A stretch of DNA of 18,537 nt from positions 1 through 18,537 of the forward strand of contig JAZNKN010000031.1 in the NCBI GenBank assembly GCA_045578625.1. The letters are read 5' to 3'. The position numbers and the translations under genes are program-made. Each line of letters opens with the position of its first letter. Position 1 is the stretch's first letter. Shown here one piece after another: positions 15,398 through 18,537 of the stretch. The stretch is from RGIG3009 sp045578625. Its GTDB lineage: Bacteria; Bacillota; Clostridia; Oscillospirales; Acutalibacteraceae. The notes under the pieces are model-generated. The model did not search any database. It was given only the letters and a program-made list of their open reading frames with translations, and was not told where the DNA came from.

Positions 15398-17011
15398 ATG
15401 CGTAAACGCCTGGTCGCGCTGTTTGCCTCGCTGCTGTTCGCGTTCAGCGGCATTATGGCGCGCATCTTTCGTCTCATCGACCAAGACTATGCCGAGGTCG
15501 CGGACGCACAATCCACGCTCACGATCACGGTAGCCACCGCACGCGGCACGCTGTATGACCGCAACCTGATGCCGCTGACAAACGCCGATACGCAGTACGC
15601 CGCCGGCGTGATCTCCACCCCCGAAGCGTTGGCGGCACTGTCCGAACGGCTGCCCGCGGAGGAGTGGGAGAGCGTCCGTCAGCAACTGGAAAGCGGCAAG
15701 CCCGCCGTGTTGGTATCCGACGAGGCGTTTCCGCTCGCGACCGGCATCCGTCAATACATCGTTCCGCAGCGCTACAGCGGCAGTCTGGCGTCGCACGTCG
15801 TCGGCTACGTCGGGGACGACGGTCAGCACGGTGTCAGCGGTGCGGAGCTGGCACTGGACGACGTGCTGTCCGCTGCGTCGGGCAGCCTTACGGTCACCTA
15901 CCGCACCGACGGCACCGGCAGTGTGCTGACCGGTGGGGAGGTAGTGGTGGAAAACACCCTGTCGCGGGCGACGGCCGGTGCGGCGCTGACCCTTGACAGC
16001 CGCATTCAGGCAATGCTGGAGTTCGAGGTGGGGAAGCGGATCAGCCGCGGTGCGGCGGTCGTGCTGGATGTTGCCTCAGGCGATATTCTCGCCATGGCGA
16101 GCTTCCCCGGCTACGACGTTACCGACCTGTCCGCGTATCTGCAGGACGAGGACGCTCCGCTGTTTGACCGCGCCACCGCCGCGTATAACTGCGGCTCGGT
16201 GTTCAAGATCGTCACCGCGATGGCGGCTCTGGAGCAAAACACGTCACCGTGGCGCAGCTTTACCTGCGCAGGCGCGATTCAGGTCGGCAGCAACCGCATC
16301 AAATGCCATCACCTGCTCGGTCACGGCACGGTGGATCTGTTCGGCGCGTTTCGCCAGTCCTGTAATCCCTATTTTATCCAACTGGCGCATCAGGTCGGCG
16401 CCTCATCGCTGTACCGCTATGCCTCTCTGCTCGGCTTTGACAGCCCCTTGTTTTTGATGAACGGCTGGCAGACCGCCCGCGCCACGCTGCCGCAGGAGAG
16501 CGCTCTGGCGCAGGCGACGCTGCTTGCGAACGTTTCGATCGGGCAGGGCGATCTGTTGGCAACGCCGGTGCATATCGCCGCGATGACCGCGTGCGTGGCG
16601 GGGGATGGCACGTATCGCCGCCCGAACCTCTACCTCGGCACGGTCGATGAGCGGGGCAACCTCACGCGTGTCGCGGCGGATCCGCCCTCGCGCATCTGTT
16701 CGCCCGAAACGGCGGCCACGCTGCGCGCGTTGATGTGTGAGGTGGTGTCCGACGGCACCGGCACGGCTGCCGCACCGCGGGTCGGCACGGCCGGTGGCAA
16801 GACCGGCACGGCCGAGACCGGCTGGCGCACCGACGACGGCGAGACGATGGTGCATAGCTGGTTCACCGGCTATTATCCGGCTGACGATCCGCAGTATGTC
16901 GTCACCGTTCTCGCGGAAAACGGCAGCAACGAGGGCGAAGCCACCGCTCCGGTATTCGCTGCCGTCTGCGACCGCCTCTATCGGATGGGCTACGTTGAGA
17001 TTCCCTCTTGA
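15398..17011 (+). CDS. Class B penicillin-binding protein (transpeptidase)
   Basis: A 537-residue D,D-transpeptidase of the PBP2/SpoVD/FtsI type, which cross-links peptidoglycan outside the membrane. A short N-terminal signal anchor (LVALFASLLFAFSGIMARIF, about 5-24) precedes a dimerisation region with ARGTLYDRN (50-58). The catalytic motifs are all present: S267-K270 in CGSVFK, SCN at 321-323, and KTG at 468-470 in GGKTGTAET. The residue before GS is Cys, where PGS is usual. It is shorter than most class B PBPs and has no PASTA domains. Whether it serves elongation, division or sporulation cannot be told here. It lies 55 nt after the U32 gene behind the hairpin, and I saw no clear promoter of its own. 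The alaS -35 overlaps its stop. Confidence 0.9.
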   Translation: MRKRLVALFASLLFAFSGIMARIFRLIDQDYAEVADAQSTLTITVATARGTLYDRNLMPLTNADTQYAAGVISTPEALAALSERLPAEEWESVRQQLESGKPAVLVSDEAFPLATGIRQYIVPQRYSGSLASHVVGYVGDDGQHGVSGAELALDDVLSAASGSLTVTYRTDGTGSVLTGGEVVVENTLSRATAGAALTLDSRIQAMLEFEVGKRISRGAAVVLDVASGDILAMASFPGYDVTDLSAYLQDEDAPLFDRATAAYNCGSVFKIVTAMAALEQNTSPWRSFTCAGAIQVGSNRIKCHHLLGHGTVDLFGAFRQSCNPYFIQLAHQVGASSLYRYASLLGFDSPLFLMNGWQTARATLPQESALAQATLLANVSIGQGDLLATPVHIAAMTACVAGDGTYRRPNLYLGTVDERGNLTRVAADPPSRICSPETAATLRALMCEVVSDGTGTAAAPRVGTAGGKTGTAETGWRTDDGETMVHSWFTGYYPADDPQYVVTVLAENGSNEGEATAPVFAAVCDRLYRMGYVEIPS

Positions 17012-17036
17012 CAATCGCCGCCGGTTCGGGTACAAT
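17008..17036 (+). promoter_or_regulatory. Sigma-A promoter of alaS
   Basis: TTGACA (17008-17013) and TACAAT (17031-17036) are 17 nt apart, 6 of 6 and 5 of 6 matches. The -35 overlaps the PBP stop codon (TGA at 17009-17011). Transcription would start near 17043. Confidence 0.85.
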
Positions 17037-17042
17037 ATACCC

Positions 17043-17268
17043 GATATGTATTGGCTGTGATGGGAAGAACCGTCGTCCGGCAGTGCCAGAGAGAGCGCCC
17101 TTGGCTGTAAGGCGCTTCTGCCGCAAACGGAGGCCGCCCCGGAGCCTCACCGTGAGGAGCGGTGCGTACGCCTGCGTTAAAGGCATCGAGCGGCGTCGCT
17201 CTGTGCGGCGCAAATTGGGTGGTACCACGGAACCTCCGTCCCATGTTGGGGCGGAGGTATTTTTATTG
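17043..17268 (+). ncRNA. T-box riboswitch leader of alaS (probable Ala GCC specifier)
   Basis: The T-box core AAATTGGGTGGTACCACGG is at 17212-17230, and its TGGT would pair with the ACCA end of uncharged tRNA-Ala. Stem I is visible: GGCT (17053-17056) pairs with AGCC (17143-17146), CGGCAG with CTGCCG, and GCGCC with GGCGC, capped by the loop containing GGCTG. The AGAGAGAG motif lies on the 5' side. The 3' side of the lower internal loop holds GCC at 17133-17135 followed by a purine, which I read as the specifier. Stems at 17145-17157 and GAGCG-GCGT-CGCTC precede the antiterminator. Low charged tRNA-Ala would favour read-through into alaS. Confidence 0.92.
17232..17267 (+). terminator. T-box-controlled terminator upstream of alaS
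   Basis: An 11-bp stem with one G-T wobble (17232-17242 with 17248-17258, loop ATGTT) is followed by ATTTTTATT. The T-box sequence upstream forms the competing antiterminator. Confidence 0.88.
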
Positions 17269-17286
17269 CGAAAGGAAGTATATCTC

Positions 17287-18537
17287 ATGGAATGGACCGG
17301 TCTGAACGAACTGCGCGAAAAGTATCTCAGTTTTTTTGAAAGCAAGGGGCATCTGCGTTTGCCCAGCTTCTCGCTGGTTCCGAAAAACGACGCGTCGCTG
17401 CTGCTCATCAACTCGGGTATGGCACCGATGAAAAAGTTCTTCACCGGCGAGGTCACGCCGCCCCGCAAGCGTGTGACGACCTGCCAAAAGTGCATCCGCA
17501 CCCCCGATATCGAGCGCGTGGGCAAGACCGCGCGCCACGGCACCTATTTTGAAATGCTCGGCAACTTCAGCTTCGGCGATTATTTCAAGCACGAAGCCAC
17601 CGCCTGGGCGTGGGAGTTCTGCACCAAGGTGTTGGAGTTGCCAGCCGACCGCATCTGGGTGTCCATCTACGAAAACGACGACGAGGCGTTTGACATCTGG
17701 ACCAAGGAGGTCGGCGTCTCGCCCGACCGCATCGTGCGTCTCGGTAAGGAGGACAACTTCTGGGAGCACGGCTCAGGTCCGTGCGGCCCTTGCTCCGAGC
17801 TGTATTTTGACCGCGGCGAGGAATGGGGCTGCGGCTCTCCGAATTGCGGTGTCGGCTGCGATTGCGACCGCTACATCGAATTCTGGAACAACGTGTTCAC
17901 CCAGTTCGATAACGACGGCAACGGCAACTACACGCCGCTTGACCATCCCAACATCGACACCGGTATGGGACTGGAGCGTCTGGCCTGCATCATGCAGGGC
18001 GTGGCGAACCTCTTTGAGGTGGATACCGTCCAGAACATCATGAAACACATCAGCCGCATCGCCGGCGTGACCTACGGTGACAGCGAGACCACCGACGTAT
18101 CGCTGCGCGTGATCACCGACCACATCCGCTCCACTACCTTTATGATCGGTGACAGCGTGATGCCCTCCAACGAGGGTCGCGGCTACGTGCTGCGCCGTCT
18201 GCTGCGTCGCGCCGCGCGTCACGGCCGTCTGCTCGGTCTGCACCGCCCGTTCCTGTACGAGGTGTGCGAGACCGTCATTCAAGAAAATTACAGCGCCTAC
18301 CCCGAGCTGGCGGAGAAAAAGGACTTTATCGTCCGCGTTATCCGCAACGAGGAGGAAGCGTTTGAAAAGACCATCGACAGCGGCCTGTCCCTGCTGGAAA
18401 CGATGCTCGCGTCTGTCAAGGGCGATACCTTGTCCGGTGAGGATGCCTTCAAACTGTACGACACCTACGGCTTCCCGGTGGATCTGACCCGCGATATTCT
18501 GGAGGAAAAGGGTCTGAAGGTCGATGAGGAGCGCTTT
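17287..18537 (+). CDS. alaS: Alanyl-tRNA synthetase (3' end missing)
   Basis: AlaRS charges tRNA-Ala in the cytoplasm. 417 residues are visible of a family near 870-880. The class II catalytic domain is intact: INSGMAPMKKFFTG near motif 1, RHGTYFEMLGNFSFGDYFK (83-101) with motif 2, and GMGLERL (226-232) for motif 3. GPCGPCSELYFDRG and the Cys-rich segment CGSPNCGVGCDCDRY (182-196) follow the pattern I would expect in clostridial enzymes. The tRNA-recognition domain begins near VSLRVITDHIRSTTFMI. The editing and C-Ala domains would lie beyond the window. The start at 17287 has AAAGGAAG (17271-17278) upstream. Expression is predicted to depend on the T-box leader. Confidence 0.97.
   Translation, partial: MEWTGLNELREKYLSFFESKGHLRLPSFSLVPKNDASLLLINSGMAPMKKFFTGEVTPPRKRVTTCQKCIRTPDIERVGKTARHGTYFEMLGNFSFGDYFKHEATAWAWEFCTKVLELPADRIWVSIYENDDEAFDIWTKEVGVSPDRIVRLGKEDNFWEHGSGPCGPCSELYFDRGEEWGCGSPNCGVGCDCDRYIEFWNNVFTQFDNDGNGNYTPLDHPNIDTGMGLERLACIMQGVANLFEVDTVQNIMKHISRIAGVTYGDSETTDVSLRVITDHIRSTTFMIGDSVMPSNEGRGYVLRRLLRRAARHGRLLGLHRPFLYEVCETVIQENYSAYPELAEKKDFIVRVIRNEEEAFEKTIDSGLSLLETMLASVKGDTLSGEDAFKLYDTYGFPVDLTRDILEEKGLKVDEERF

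Overview
The window is about 60% GC and reads as a stretch of chromosome from a high-GC member of the Clostridia, most likely Oscillospirales/Ruminococcaceae. The placement is inferred from several things: strong AGGAGG-type ribosome binding sites, sigma-A promoters, a T-box leader in front of alaS, a flavin-dependent ThyX in place of ThyA, a DUF4080-type radical SAM protein, and mltG next to a U32-family gene and alaS, much as in Bacillus. It is ordinary housekeeping chromosome. I see no rRNA, tRNA, insertion sequence, prophage, CRISPR array or defence system.

Left part (1-4536, minus strand): an arginine biosynthesis operon argG-argH-argC-argJ, with argJ running off the left edge. A consensus promoter lies upstream of argG (TTGACA, 17 bp, TATAAT). 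It is flanked by ARG-box-like palindromes, so control by ArgR/AhrC is predicted. A long hairpin separates argG from argH.

Middle (4537-8283): on the plus strand is a 779-residue protein in which a B12-binding/radical SAM/DUF4080 protein is joined in frame to a complete HAD phosphatase. It ends at a good terminator. An AT-rich non-coding stretch of about 230 bp follows, packed with short direct repeats and DnaA-box-like 9-mers. A minus-strand VTT-family (TVP38/TMEM64) membrane protein comes next, divergent from thyX.

Right part (8284-15342, plus strand): a tightly packed probable operon of eight genes, with gaps of 10 nt or less, or overlaps. The order is thyX, tmk, a DUF2156 protein, a GNAT acetyltransferase, a DJ-1/PfpI protein, 5-formyl-THF cyclo-ligase, mltG and a U32-family protein. 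It combines dTMP/dTDP synthesis and folate recycling with peptidoglycan processing and probable tRNA or rRNA hydroxylation. A class B penicillin-binding protein follows, and its ribosome binding site lies inside a terminator-like hairpin. A second near-consensus promoter, whose -35 overlaps the PBP stop codon, drives a T-box leader with a probable GCC (Ala) specifier and then alaS, which runs off the right edge.

No wholly new system was found. The points most worth a second look are the radical SAM-HAD fusion, the repeat/DnaA-box-like intergenic region, the hairpin over the PBP ribosome binding site, and the internal duplication in the MltG cytoplasmic tail.
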